Positions 46,010-60,100 of a stretch of 64,000 nucleotides of DNA are shown piece after piece (within the stretch, counting starts at the first letter, position 1; every line of letters starts with the position of its first letter). The notes under the pieces are model-generated. The model was not told the DNA's origin. It did no database searches and was given only the letters and a program-made list of their open reading frames with translations. Position numbers and translations under genes: made by a program. The stretch spans positions 1 through 64,000 of the forward strand of contig RCAB01000169.1 in the NCBI GenBank assembly GCA_003640385.1, given 5' to 3'. The DNA is from Setaria digitata. Taxonomy: Eukaryota > Nematoda > Chromadorea > Rhabditida > Setariidae.

Positions 46010-49000
46010 TTTTAACAGCAAAAAATAGGTTTAAAATTACACGAAGTTATTAGGTTTATGAAAAATTGGCAAAAATTTCTCTACCAAATGTAAGTAATAT
46101 TTAAATTCAAGTTTCGACGATTAATCTCTCGTCATTAAATATTTATAGATGGTAAAAGCTCGTGACGACTTTTGCAAAGTTATACCTCAGTTTCTTTCTT
46201 TTTTTATGATACTAATAAAATTAATTCATAAGAAAATTGTGTTTTGAAATATTACTTTGATGAACTGAAATGTTTTGTTTTTTCAAATTCAACTTTTACT
46301 TAAATCGGTAATATAAATTTCCTCATTAAATAATGTCTATATGACATATTTGCTGTCATTAATTTATTCACATTTATTTTTTGTTTATTTGTTAATCAAT
46401 TTCCATGCACCGGTTGAATTTGTTTCTCCTTTCTTTTTCCGACATTTTGACTTCTTTACCTGCTTTTCACTTCTTTCCTTTCCAAATTCGTTAGGTTGCT
46501 TCTTCTCACAATTTCCATTTTCAATACTTTTCAAGTCCCTTATTTGCAATTAATTAATTAGGAAACGATTTTGCATGAAATCTGATTACTTCGTAATTTA
46601 CTACTTTTCATTAACCACAATTTTGCATATATTTTAAGGAACGTTCCTTACTTTCTCATTTCTTTACTAGTTTCAAATTGTCAAACTTTTTTTTCTTTGC
46701 GACATAATTTCCATTAATTTTCCTCTCATTTTCCTACCAAACAAATTGTTTCCTTTCCCTCCTCTAATCTCATTTCATATGTGATGAATGAATTAATGTG
46801 AAGTATCTTTCCTGCAAGGAAAAAAAAGTTTTCTTCAGCTATTCACTCCCTTCGCATTTTCACCCGCACTGCTCACTGCGACAAATAATCTCCTTTAACA
46901 TGATCGAAAAACGAGGAATCCTTACCTTCTTACCTTTTTTTCACGCACATTTACTTGTCCTTTTCTTTGCTCACTTTTTCATATTCGTTGATCAAATTTT
47001 TAAATTTTTATCACCAACTGCCAATATCAGAAAACTTGTCTTGAAGAGTTTAAGTAATGTCTTTAATCACCACCAGCATTGTATTTTACTTACTGCTAAC
47101 CGATGTTAGCATATTTAATTACTAACACCGTACTAATGACTGATGTAAATTGTAAACGCACGCAAATCGTACATGCGTCAAAAGAACTTCATCGGTAATT
47201 TTTTTATTGCTCAAATAGTCGTTGCATTTTCTGCCATAATTGTGCATATTAATTTAAAAAAATTGAAACATTTTGCAGTTCATTTTCTCTTGGCCACCGA
47301 TGGTCACCGCGGTTATGGTAGACAATGTACCACTAGCTCTCTTGTCCCTCATTTCTTATTTGTTCTCAGTGCGTTGCCGAAAAATACTGCCTTTCCCTTT
47401 GAAATTAATAAAAATGAACTTTTGGTGTTTCTAATAAAAGAAATTTTTACCCAAATTTATTTTTTACTGAAAAAAAAGGGAGAAGGATGAAAACACAATA
47501 CGAAAATTCAAAGAAGGGAGAAAGGCGATGAGAATAGAGTGATTTCGGGAATGTCTTACTCTAAGACTAGACGATGTACCGAATTGCGCTTAAAATCCGC
47601 ATTTAATAATATTCTTATTAAACAAACCATTAATACATATTTTTTTTATCAACAATGCGCTGCTACCGCTGTTTCTGTCACTTTCAATGTTTAAAGGGCC
47701 TGCTGAATTTCATTTCCCTCATATTTCAATTTCTTAACTTATTGACAGGTAGAAAATTTTTACTTTATTTTTGCAGCTGTCGAAAACTGTCATTTGTCAA
47801 ATTAAAAAAGGTTAAAATGTAGTGGTAATGATAATGCGTTAAACGCATATGATGCTAAGAAAATTTGGAATTATTTGAATTAATTTTTTTGGTGGGAGGA
47901 AAAAAAGAAAATTTGGAAGAAGGCTTGACTTGAAAAATACGCGTATTTGGGGCAGCAAATGTTTATTCAACCATATATTAATTAGCTAATAGCTTTAGTT
48001 TTAGATGATTAATAAAAAGGAAATGAAAAAAATGCTCTTTTATCTTTTGGCGAAAAATGATCCTCAAATAGATTTAGTTGGAGAAAGAAAAAGACGAAAG
48101 TGAAGGAAACAACCAAATAGTAAGAGCAAATAAATTTAATTTTATTTTGAAACCGCGTAAATTTTCAACGAATTTATAAAAGTTCTGTTAGTTATTCTTC
48201 CATGAATTATTATTATTTTTTCTTTTCTTTGTAATATTTCAATAAACATTCTATTTTCCTTTTTTCTCATTCTTCTAAATGTTCAAAAATTACATCACAT
48301 AGTCTATGCTTTCCGTATGCATTAGCTTTAGTTTTTTTATTCGACTTTTGATTCTTATTTTCTTGCCATAAATTAATTAAATATACAATTTTAATTAGCA
48401 AAAAATATATGTGACCGATTTAAAGAGTTTTATTAATAGTACTGACTAATTCTGATCATTGCGGAAAAAAAATCGTTTCGATGGGTTATCCGTTTGTATA
48501 AAATGATTGATTGCAGTGAAATTTGGCTACAGAATAGTGAATAAATTTTACGATCAAAATATTGGTAATATCAATTGAACTAATGATTTAAGTTTATTGA
48601 ACAAAAGGGCTTATCATATCATTATATAGATATATTTCATCACTATGTTATTATTATTACTTATTTAATTTGCAGTTATTACTGTTAACTCAATTTCATC
48701 ACATTTACTGACTAATTTGATATGTTTTGTTAGTTTGAAAGGTTGAAAACTACATGAAAGATTTATGCTTTTAATTTTCTTTTTCTTGTAAAAACTATGA
48801 TAAATTTTAATATTAACTAAACTTTGTTAATATGAAAGCACTCAACTTTTGATTTTATTTTGCATAAAAAAGTGAAAATTTAGTGTATTAGCGTTCTAGT
48901 AGATGAAAAACAGAAATAAATAAAAAGAGGTTTTTAAAGCATTAGTTTACATCAAGGTGATTTATGAGATCACAGCGTTTTAACGGTCGTTGTAGAATTT

Positions 49001-51138
49001 TAATTTTAAGTTTAATAGAAACTTGATCTCTTTTTGCTTTTCTTTCTCAAAAAGAACTTCATAATTTATGTGTCGAATAATATCAAACAAAATTTAATTT
49101 TTCCATATTTATATTATCATTAATTAGTGATGAATTTTTCATTTGGCTAAATATGTTACATTTAATTATCTTAACTGAAAGAATACTTTTTGCCTTTCCT
49201 TAGAAGTTTGAAGAATATTTCAAATTTGTGTTGTTAGAAAATTCCTAAAAATATTTTAAAAGATTTCTGGTAAAAAATTACCAAAATATTGCTAATTTTA
49301 ATTGTAACGTAAAAAATTTTCGTGTGCTACACCTTCTCACGTAAAAAAAATTCATTTTTAATAGTATTGACACTTTTAAGGTTTTTATTTTCCTTTTCTT
49401 CTTTGATACCTACTATTTTCTTACTTGTAAGTTTACATTTGAAATTTTCAACATCCCTCCCTATGTTGATTGGTTTCTTATGCCCTTTCTTCTGGAAACA
49501 GAATTTATCAATTCATCCTGAAATTTAGCTCTATTATCATTTTAATTACACTACTGTCCTGAAAACTTCCATTCACGTGATATAATTAACCAAAATCCGA
49601 TAATATTTCAAAGATATTTTAAGACGAATTTTTTTTTGAATTTCAACTTTTGAATTTAAATTCACTTACTATTTCAACTTAGTTCTACCAATATTTAAAT
49701 AATAATTTACAACCCATTATTAGCTCATCATTTCAATTTATGAATAAATGTTGCTGTATTGGCAAATGTTGCAGTTGATAAAACATCCTTAAAACATTTG
49801 TATGATCTAAGTTATGAATGCTTCCATTTTTTGAAACCTTTCTGAAACCTCTTACTGCTGGGGTCATAATCCTAGTACTAAGTCTTCGAATAATTCTATT
49901 GCAGTATCCAATAATTATGATGGTCACATGTCTTTTTTAACTTTTTTTACGACATCATCATTGCTTATTGCTATAATTGCCACCAAATTAGAGCCGTTAA
50001 CTTCGCCATAATTAATAATATCCTAGCATATAGCAGTAATTGCTCGTTATTACAAATAAATTTCAGGTTAGTTATTATAAGATATTAAAATAAATTCAGA
50101 AAAATGCAGCGAAGTGTTAGTTTGCATAATGCAAATATGATGTTAATGTTTTCTGAAAAAGTTTTAAAGCCCTAACTAAATCTTCCAATTTACGAAATTT
50201 TATTAGAGTTGCAAACCTTAATTTTAATTTACAGAGTTTTATAAGTAATGGAATTTATCACAACCGGATAAAGCCACTGATGGAAATCAGCAAGGGTCTT
50301 AACTTTTTTACCAACTAACAAAAGCTTTTTTACATTCATAGATTTCTGATGTGAATTTAGTCTAGGATTTCAAAATTTCCCACGTTTTCGTTCAAAAAGT
50401 TTAGGAGGATCCGTTTTTTTAGAAGTTCCTTCAGTAATTTTTTCTCACATGAAAATTTTTAATTAAAAACTCAATTCTAACCTGAAAGATCAATTAGTTC
50501 TCAGTATTTTTAGACGCAACACAGGTAATGAGGTCACGAGCAATGAAAGTAGCAAGCTGCAAATATATAAAAACTGGGATTTGAAAACAAAAGTGTGCGG
50601 TAATCAGCATGTGACTAGCATCAACCTCCTTTATCCCATCCCTAAAAGAAAGCTGCAATTAACTGACAGGAGGTGAGATAATTTGTTAAGCTGTAATTTG
50701 CTGACAAGAGGCGAGATATCACATAATTTTTCTCTTGCTTTGATTTTGCACATTGCTTTAGTGTCCCTCTCCTGCAAAATTTAAACTTATTTCGTCTCAG
50801 GAGGTGTATTCCTCCGTTGCAGAATTTGTACCTTCCCAGTGCAATCTGAACTATTCCGGTAATAGCAAGTGTTTCCGTCTGATACGGGATTTGAACTCGC
50901 CTGATAACGGGAGATGTCCCATTCATTTTCCTGAATAAAGTCAATCATTCTGCTCTTTTATGTGAGTGAATCTATTTCCAACTTACTAAGTTGTCGATCC
51001 CTCTGATCTCTAGTGAAGTGCTGTAGTTGCTGCTGCTAATTGGATCACACCTGATATCATCAAGCACCTTTTCTACACTACACAGCAAGCATTTTTTTAC
51101 AAGTGTGTTTACGTCTTTCCATTTGATTCCATTATTTG
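46010..51138. other. T-rich stretch upstream of the SK channel exons
   Basis: The plus strand is strongly pyrimidine-rich throughout, as in long introns. Open frames here are Phe/Leu/Ser-rich products of T-rich DNA and are not supported. A repeat-containing block occurs at about 50.65-50.93 kb. Confidence 0.5.
50650..50835. repeat. Nested degenerate direct repeats
   Basis: Two related units, beginning near 50651 (AGCTGCAATTAACTGACAGG...) and 50690 (AGCTGTAATTTGCTGACAAG...), each continue into a GAGG(T/C)GAGATA word. Further right, a TCCTGCAAAATTTA-like word recurs as a GTTGCAGAATTTG-like one. A minus-strand open frame of about 100 codons (50642-50944) covers the block; it has no recognised domain and may only reflect the better base balance of the repeat. 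Confidence 0.5.
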
Positions 51139-54100
51139 ATGGTATTGTCATTAATCAATAGTGATGATGAAAGCGGAAAGTACTGTGGAAAAGTTGAATT
51201 AATGATGTTGTACACGGGTATCAGCATGCGTATTGAAGATTTTTCTGAAGTCATGCTATCACACGTGATAACCGTATCTGTGGTATACGCATGGAACTGT
51301 TCTCTAAAAACATTTAATTCAGTTTCAACGTTTCATTTCAATCTCTTGCGCTTACTTAAAGAGAAAGGAAGAGACAATTCTAGGACGCGAGACAGGACAT
51401 CAACGATGCCAGTATTTGGTCCGGACGGTCGAACACTTCAGAAAGGTGCAACGGTAACAAATTCATCACCACGGAATAGCACGACGTACGCACCTTAATA
51501 CATTTATCTATTAGAGTAAATGAAGAATCCACGTACGCTACGCTAGAAATAGCAATGCATTTGTATAACTTGCCGTACTAAACTTCATGCCAATTACTGC
51601 GCTTAATTAAAAAAGAAAAAAGAAAACAGCTGATTTCATAACATTTTCTGCATCAAACTACAGAACATCTTGATCGCTTCGAAGGTACACAGTATTCAAA
51701 AGACTGAAAATCTATCAGTGAATGCATTTACTTCTCCTCTTTTTTCTTTTTTTTTTTAATTGTCTCAAAACTTCGAAGATTCAGCAAAAGCTTACATAGA
51801 TTTTCTTATTGAAAATTTTTTTTATTGCACAAACGATCTTATTTACGCTCGTAATTCCAAAAATATTTTAAAATTTCAAATTCTACTTTTTCCGAAACAT
51901 CAATCCAGGAACTTTCCCAAAGCTTCTGTAAAGTTCCGCATCCTGTTTTCTCTCATTTTCTATGCTTGCACGAGAGATATGTGACTAGATGCAAAATTTT
52001 CTCTAATAAATCAAAATATTCTGCAATATGCCCATGAAAATTTATCTAAAACCCAAAAGAAACAAATATTGATTCTTTTCTTCGTTCTCCTCAGAGTTTT
52101 TTTCTGGAAGGAGGAGGAGAGTGAAGTAGGGTTAATTAAATAAAAGTAATTAAAAGCCAGAAAAAAAGCAAACAAAATGCCGATAAATTTATTTCAAGAG
52201 CAAAATTACCAAAATTCCTTGCTGCAAAAAATTGTGCAACTATTACAGGATATATCTAAAAAAATAATTCGAAAGGAAATTTATTCGTAAAATTAAACTC
52301 AAGTATTGTGTACCTTTTGGAGTAATCCGTTCGCAATAGAGGACATATACTATACTTTTCATAGGACATATACTCTGTCACTGCAGTCAAAAAAATTCTT
52401 TTTCATATTTCTGCAGTAATTTTTTTAAAATATTCTTTCATTTCAGCAATGATATTGCTCAATTGGATAAACGCTTTGGGCGAAGTTGTGATTTCTTGGA
52501 AAAACCTCATTCTGATGAAATGCGTCTTTTCAATAATCCTTTTGCTCAGGTAGGTTTGATTTCTTTCTTACACTAAAAATTTATTAAAAAAATTTAATAT
52601 ATTTTCATGAAAGATGCAATATTTACAACCAAACAAGTGCATCCGATTACCTGATAAGATCAGAAGTCAGACTACTTTGATTTTTTAATATTTTTAATTT
52701 TGGAAATAAAAATTGAAATTTCTAATTGTAGAGGAAGATAAATTTTCAAAGCAACAACTACCATTATCTCGCTTATTATTTCCTAATATTTGTTCTTTTT
52801 CTGCAACATTTTCTGCTTAACACAATAGAATTTAGCAGTTCTGGTATCTCATTCGATTATTGTCTTTGAGAACAAAACACGAAAAGCATTACCATGCTGG
52901 ATCTCGATCATTCTGGTCAAAATCTAGACTAAGTGAGATGAGCGGCATTCGGTATTTTAATTTAGATATATATTTAAGAACTTTAATTATACTTCTTGAT
53001 GGATCTAAAATTCTGCAAAAAAAGGGTAACAATTATTGGCTTATCAATAAAATTATTACATGCATTCTTTCAAACACTGAAAGTTTGAAACTTTTTACTT
53101 TTGTTGATGAATTTTTCATTTCTTCAAGATCTTTTCCATTCATTTCCCGTTCATTTATTTTCCCCTCTCTAGCGAAATTTAAGAGATTGAAGAAAAAAGG
53201 AAAAAGAAGAAAGTAAACATAAAAGATGGTGCAAAATCTTTTTTTTCTTTAAATTTATTGTTTGCAAAACTATTGGTTAGGTTCCATTTATCAAAGAATT
53301 TTAATTACCAATAACAAGTAATTAATCATGTTTACAAGATTCCTTTTTCTATTTTTGTGAGCGCTTTTTCTCCTTAAAAATTTCATGCTTTGCTCTTTAT
53401 GCTGAATTACTTACTTCGATAATTTATTTACGATTTTTATTAAAATTTCATTTCACCTATTTTATTTTCAAAAATATTAGCTCTTATTTCAAAAATTTTT
53501 GTATAAAATGTTCTGTTGATGTCTTTTTTTGACTAATTCTTCCCTTTTTCAAATTTTTATTATTTCCATAACATTCGTTTATTCATTGATTTTTTTTTTT
53601 TTTATTATTGCCTTAATTTAAAAGTGACGAATATGAAGTTTAATGTTTTATTTGTTTTTTTTTTCCTTTTTTTTTTAACCAAACAAACAATTTTTCTAGA
53701 AATTGAAAATGTTAAGTGGGCTTACAGCCACTACAATAGTATTTTAATTTTCAAGTGATTGTTTTCCAGTTGTTTTTATTCATTTTCTTTTACTAAACAA
53801 GATATGTATCTCAAAACAAAAAGTTAAAGGACAAATAAAAAATGAAAATTCATTTGGGTTTTAATTTTTGCAATAATATTAAAAAGTGTTTCCCAAAAAT
53901 AAATTTCATATGCTAGAAGTGGTCAAACTAACAATTACCCATTCAATAATTATATATTTCTTGAAAACAAATTATATTTCATGCTATTTCACTGTGCTAT
54001 TTTGAAGCAATTAATTCTGTTCACAGTGTTTGGAAAACAAAGATTTTGTCGAAAATGTTTTTTAGACTTCCTTAAAAAAATAACTGGAAATTAATGGCTT

Positions 54101-57100
54101 ATTTGAATTTACTTCAATAATTCAACATATTAAAACGAATTTTGTTTTTTTTTTTTAATTTTCGTTGCAATATTATTTATTTATTCTCATTAAATTATTA
54201 ACCTTACCTTTTACAACTGCTTTGGCATATTCATCAAATGTACATTTATAATTATTCAATAGAAGCATGCAAATATAGAAATTAGAGTAAACACATATGG
54301 AATGCGATCGGTATTCAGGATAATTATCAGTTCTAGTAGATGTTGGATTAATCATTTGTATTTGATAAGAGAAATGTCTGATTAAACAGGAGAAAGTGAT
54401 TTCTGCAGTTAAATGAACTGTACTTTTTGTTCGGGATGACGTAGTTTGAACTTGTATTAATGGTGAATATTAGCAAAAAAAATCTCTAAATTTCAATTTT
54501 AATTACCAAGTACACACCTGTTAGCACTTACATGTAGCGGTAAAATGGAACGGATTGGTGATGAAATATACATATTCGTAATTTAATTCTTCAATCAATC
54601 ATTAGGGGAGCATTATTTATGTTTTCTTTTTCTTGCTTTTATCAATGGGCAAGTATTTTTAATATTAGTATTAATATTTATTCTTAATATTAATATTTTT
54701 AATATTTTTATTAATTAATATTTTTTAATATATTAATATTTTAATATTTTTATATTAATATTAATACAAATATTAATATTTTTAATAATCAACTTTCCAA
54801 AAATTGGTAATGTCATCAAATATTTGAATATTCAATATGCCAAGTTTCTTCACTAACTTTATTATTATTGAAATATATGAAATTGGTATTTCAAATTAAA
54901 ATTTCAAGTTTTTTTAAATGACTTGTACCTCTGTATAATACTGAATAATTAAGTACTAAAAAATCAAATTTTTTTATCCCATAATCAAATTGTGTCGTAT
55001 GTTTTAAATGGAATTGTTAGTTTAAATGCAAAATTGCAAAATAATTTCAAGTGATTTTTCATCATCAGATATTAATTCTGTATAAAGCAGTTTTTTTTTG
55101 TAAATAAAAAATCGAGAACCAAAACACAGCTGAATTTTAGGTTAGCTCGGATATATTACGCATTAGCGGGTATACAAATCAATTCAAATCATTATTGACA
55201 TCAAGGTCAGCGCTACGTCGAGAATCGGTTCCCGGTGCACTTCTACAGGATTTCGATGAACAGAAAGGTGACAATTATTTATTTATTTTTCTCAAAAAAA
55301 AGAAAGTAAAAAAGGAGAAAAAATAACTTTAATGAGCATTATACAAAATCGATAAGATTCTCTTAATTTTCAGCAAAACTTTTGTTAATATTTGAAGTGG
55401 CCGAACAATTGAGGAGATCTGAATAAAAATTAAAAATTATTGGCAAATGTATTAAAATAGAAGTTAATTTGGAATAATGAGTACTTCTGACTAACTTAAA
55501 ATATTGTATTGTTTTTCTTTTCACTTTTCTTTAGGTTCTAAAGTACTGTAGTTTCCCTTGTTTTTTTTTTTTTTTTTTTTTTTTAGTGAAATTTCCTTAA
55601 ATACTAATTATTTATACTGGATGACTGTTATTAAATTTGCTCATGATAATATTATATGATATCATGTATACTTTTATAATATTATTATATGATATGAAAG
55701 CATTTGCACTTTACGATACTATTACTGAATTTTTATGATATTACCAATCTTTTTTTTTCTGATATTGTTGAATTCTGCTAATGGACATATCATTGTGGGA
55801 TAATGTATAATAAATTAGATCACAATATTAATTGCTTATCATAAGTACGGTGAAATTATTTTTACTGTAACACATTATTATCTCTAATCGTATGTTTTCA
55901 TCTCCTTGGATAACGGTACATCTATTATGGGTAGATATCACTATTATTATAGTAAATAGCACTTATGATAAGCCACTAATAATTTCTGTTTAATTGGAAA
56001 ATAAGTTTTTCACAGCAATAATGATGAAATGATAATTTTTACTAAGAGTAATAAGAATAATAAAACAATGATATTAATAATTTCTATTGTTCCTATCAAA
56101 TGAAATGTTAATGAGATAATTATGTATATTAAAGCAAACTGCAGAACAAATTGTTTCTCCTTGGAAGTTTGGCCTGGATAATTTTTTGACTCTTCTGAGG
56201 ATTCCAAATATCACTCGTTAGAAATATGAAGTGATCATTTGGCTGATTAAAAGAATATTTGATGATTCTCACAGTGATAAAATTACATCTAATAATAATT
56301 CTGTTGCTTTCTTCCTTCTTTTCATTTCATTTTCTATGATTTCATAAAGTTGACATCATATTTCATTCAAAAATTGCAATATTATTTCTGCAAGCATTTT
56401 CCTTCCTTTAAAGTAGAACTCGAAAACTTTGAATAATTACAATTATTTTATGCTTAACATTTTTATTTCTATATAAAAGATTTTTGAAGTAAAGGAACTT
56501 TTATTATTTTATCATTAACTTGCTCACATTCGTTTGGAAAATGGGTGGATATTTTTTGGATAAAATTGTCGAAAAATCCAATTAATCCATTACGAATCAA
56601 TTGAATTAGATTGATAATCCAACAATTCTTCTTAATGCTTTAAAATGACTAACTAAAGATTCTGGAAGTAAACACCTAGATCCATTTGCATACGTTTCTG
56701 GCACACAAGACGCTGGCGTCTGCGTAAGAAAAGTTGATACAATTTAAAAAATGATAGGATGAAAAAAAAAATTGAATTATTCGTTTACATGAAATTACAT
56801 TTCTGTGAAATTTACCCACTCAAATTTCACTACAACTTTGACGAAAGCTGGCGAAAAATGTTAACAAAACATTTATTTTATGAATTTCAGCAAAATTTCG
56901 AAAATTTTGCTAAAGTTGTTTACTTATAGTAAATAACGCCCTTGATAATTATATATAAATACTTTGTTTAGTAGGAACGTTAACTTTTTTTTTCATCCTT
57001 TTTCCCGTAAATGTCAAAATCCCACTGATCTAAACGAAACAAACAAAGCATTTATTTTTGAAAATTTTACTAAAGATTAGTGAAAAATTTTCAGAAAAAT

Positions 57101-60100
57101 AAACTTAATTTTCTTGAAAAAATCAAAGATACATTAACCGAATATTAAATTTTTCTTCTCCCGAAAATATTTGCTTCAAGAAATTTTAAAACATTTTGTC
57201 TTAAGCTTTATTCTCTTGCCCAGTTTCTTTTAAGTTAGTTCTACTTAACTGGAAAGTCTAATTTAAAATTATGCAGTAATGCTGAAACGACTTCAAATTA
57301 ATTTCACAGTTGAAAATTCTTGCTTCCCCCAAAACCTTTTCTCTTGTTAATTGTAAAGATTTCAAAGTAACTTTTTAAAGAAGAAAGAGTAGAAAAGAAT
57401 AGAAAGTCATATGCGATGGAATTTGATTTTGTTGAGAAAGTTCGCTTATTCGGTAGCAATATTTACAACATTTTACAGTAAAATTTAAGCTTTCAAAAGG
57501 TTTTATTTTTCTGCCAGGTGTTTAATGAAAATAAAGTATTTATTTGGAAAAACTCTTGAGAAAGTAAAAATTTAATTTGTCAAACATATAAATAAATAAC
57601 TTATCTGCGTGTTCCAATTTTCTATTAACTTTCTTTTTTTTTCACAAGTGAAAATTTGCTTGCTAATCACTACAAAAACTTTATCATTCTTTATCAGTTT
57701 ATTCGAGCTCCTTCATTGTCATCAATTAATTTATTGATTTACTTTTTTTCTTTGATGCCGACTACTATGATATATTAATGGAATTTATAAAATTTATCTC
57801 TCTTTTTCTCTTCACTTTTTTCTTTTTCTATTTCTCGAGAAGCTTTTCAAATATTTCACATTAAAATAAACGAAATACGATTTGAATAGGATATCCTCCA
57901 ATATTTATCCATCATTAATCTATATTGAAAACTTCACCAGTCTTATCGCTTTCATATATTATTTTAAATGTAAATTTATCGAAAATTTAACTATCCATTG
58001 TTCCGCCACTGTTTATATCAAATTTAAACTTTATCAAATCATTTCACCCGAATAATTACTAACATATAGATGGATCAGTGAAACTTAATAAAATCTACCA
58101 TATGATATTTGGTACTTTCTGACAGCTAAAAAGTATATAAAATTTAACCTCAACCATATCTTCCTGTGTTTTATTCATAAGGAGCACTAATCGAAACTTT
58201 GTCACACTTACTTTCTCGAGAATTTTATTCAACATTAGTTATGAAAAAACCTCAAGAATATCGGCGATTTCACGGTTCACCGCGATTTATTTCCATCGGG
58301 AGTATTTGCAGTCAGATAACAGCAATTCACGACACTTATACATGTAGGATGTATAAATTAACCAAAGTTTTTAATTTTCATTAAAGTGAGCTAAACTTTA
58401 AAGCTAAATTTAAATTGAAAGTTTCATTTGCTGCAGTTCGTCACGTAACACGTAGCTGACATGATTTCTGAAATAATGCATCATTTATGCATACAAACAT
58501 CTATTTTTATTCTACCTGAAACAATAGCAAAAATTCCAAAGTAGGAAAATACAAAAATGATGCGTCATATCGTTTTGTGTGAAATAGCGTTCAAATTTTC
58601 AAAGAATTCATATATGTGCCAACGAATTACTGATTTCACTAATTAATAAGGAAAGTCAAAAAAGAAAAAGGCCAATAATATTTTAGTAAATTTTTCTTTT
58701 TTAAACTATGTCAAGTTCATTCATTGATTTTTTTCCAGATGAATACCGAAACGGTGGTATACGTTTCGATGCAACCATTGAAAAACAAGATTCAAAACGA
58801 CGAGCAAGCACTACAGTACGAGTGATAAGAAGACGACGAAGTGGTTATGGAATTGCTATCAGCAGGTAATGCTTTTTGAACTTACAAAAAAACAAAAATA
58901 ATTTTTTCATTCTTTTGCAAAACATTTAAAAGTTTATTCAAACCTAAATTGCAATTTTAAATTTGAATATTAGAGATGATAAAATGTGAATGATATGGAC
59001 AATTAAAAATAAATAAGTATAACCGTTTCGGATATATTTTCTTCGCTGTATCAGAAACTATGTATAATGTTTACGTTTTATTCATATCGATATGATAACG
59101 GCACAAATAGCGACAGCAAGTTGATAGTACTATTGACGATTATAAATTAGTAGATATCCAGAAATGATGGATTTAATTTTGTAAGTAATAATTTTAACAA
59201 AAGCAATATTAAGAGAAAGTGGAATTGTTTGATAGTGGTGTTGGTGATGAACAAATTACTCTAATATATAATGTGATTTTAATAATAATAATAATGCTAA
59301 TGTTGCTATTATTGTTAATAATGACTATTTTTTATTTCCCTTGAAGCTGATCATTTTCAAACATCTAATTGCAATTAAGGCTAAGAAAAGTTAAACGGAA
59401 TGATTCAAAATTTAAATCTAATTTCTGTATCACTAATTGGTAAACCCACAAAAAATCTAATTTCAAATCTAAAACCTAATTTTAAATCTAGTGGGTAAAT
59501 ATCATTTCTATATGGTATGCTCTATTTAAGACAAATTATCAATTGTTTTCTTCTTTCTTCTGAACAGAATATTTTTTTTTTTTATAAATAACCTTGAAAA
59601 TAGTACTGCCCCAATTTGATTATCAGAATATCAGCAACTTGATAGCGAAAGATATTGAATGAGATATATTTGCTTGCCCCCACGCAGAATAAATCTTTTT
59701 TTTAAAGGACTTTTTTCTGCTAAAATTAATGGAGCGAAAATCCCTCTGTTATTCTCACTTTTCCTATTCTAATTTGATCATTGTGTTTAATTTCAAATGA
59801 ATTCCTCTTCAGTTTCGAATTTGTTAAAGTTTGAAAAAATTTCTACAACTCTTGCTGCTCTAATAACTTATTATCATTGGCAATTAAAATGCGCCTCACA
59901 AAAGAAAAAAAATGTTTTGCAAGAAAATTTTTGGATTATATCAGAAATGTTATGTAGCAAAATTCCTTTTCTAAAACGCACCGGCTTTTTTTTATTTTTA
60001 CATTCTTTCGATTCGTAATTTGTTATAACTGAAAATTTAAACTTATTTAGTTTTTATATGATTTTAACAAATAATTATTGAAAATATTTCAAAATGGATT

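Noticed and set aside
50870..50905. tRNA T-arm-like word (reverse strand GCGAGTTCAAATCCCG)
   Set aside because: No acceptor stem, D arm or anticodon arm can be built around it; it lies in a repeat-rich block with a protein-like open frame.
50642..50944. Minus-strand 100-codon frame with a faint galectin-like start (VQIPYQTETLAITGIVQ)
   Set aside because: The galectin sugar-binding residues (H-x-N-x-R and W-x-x-E-x-R) are absent and no further exons fit; similarity is too weak to name.
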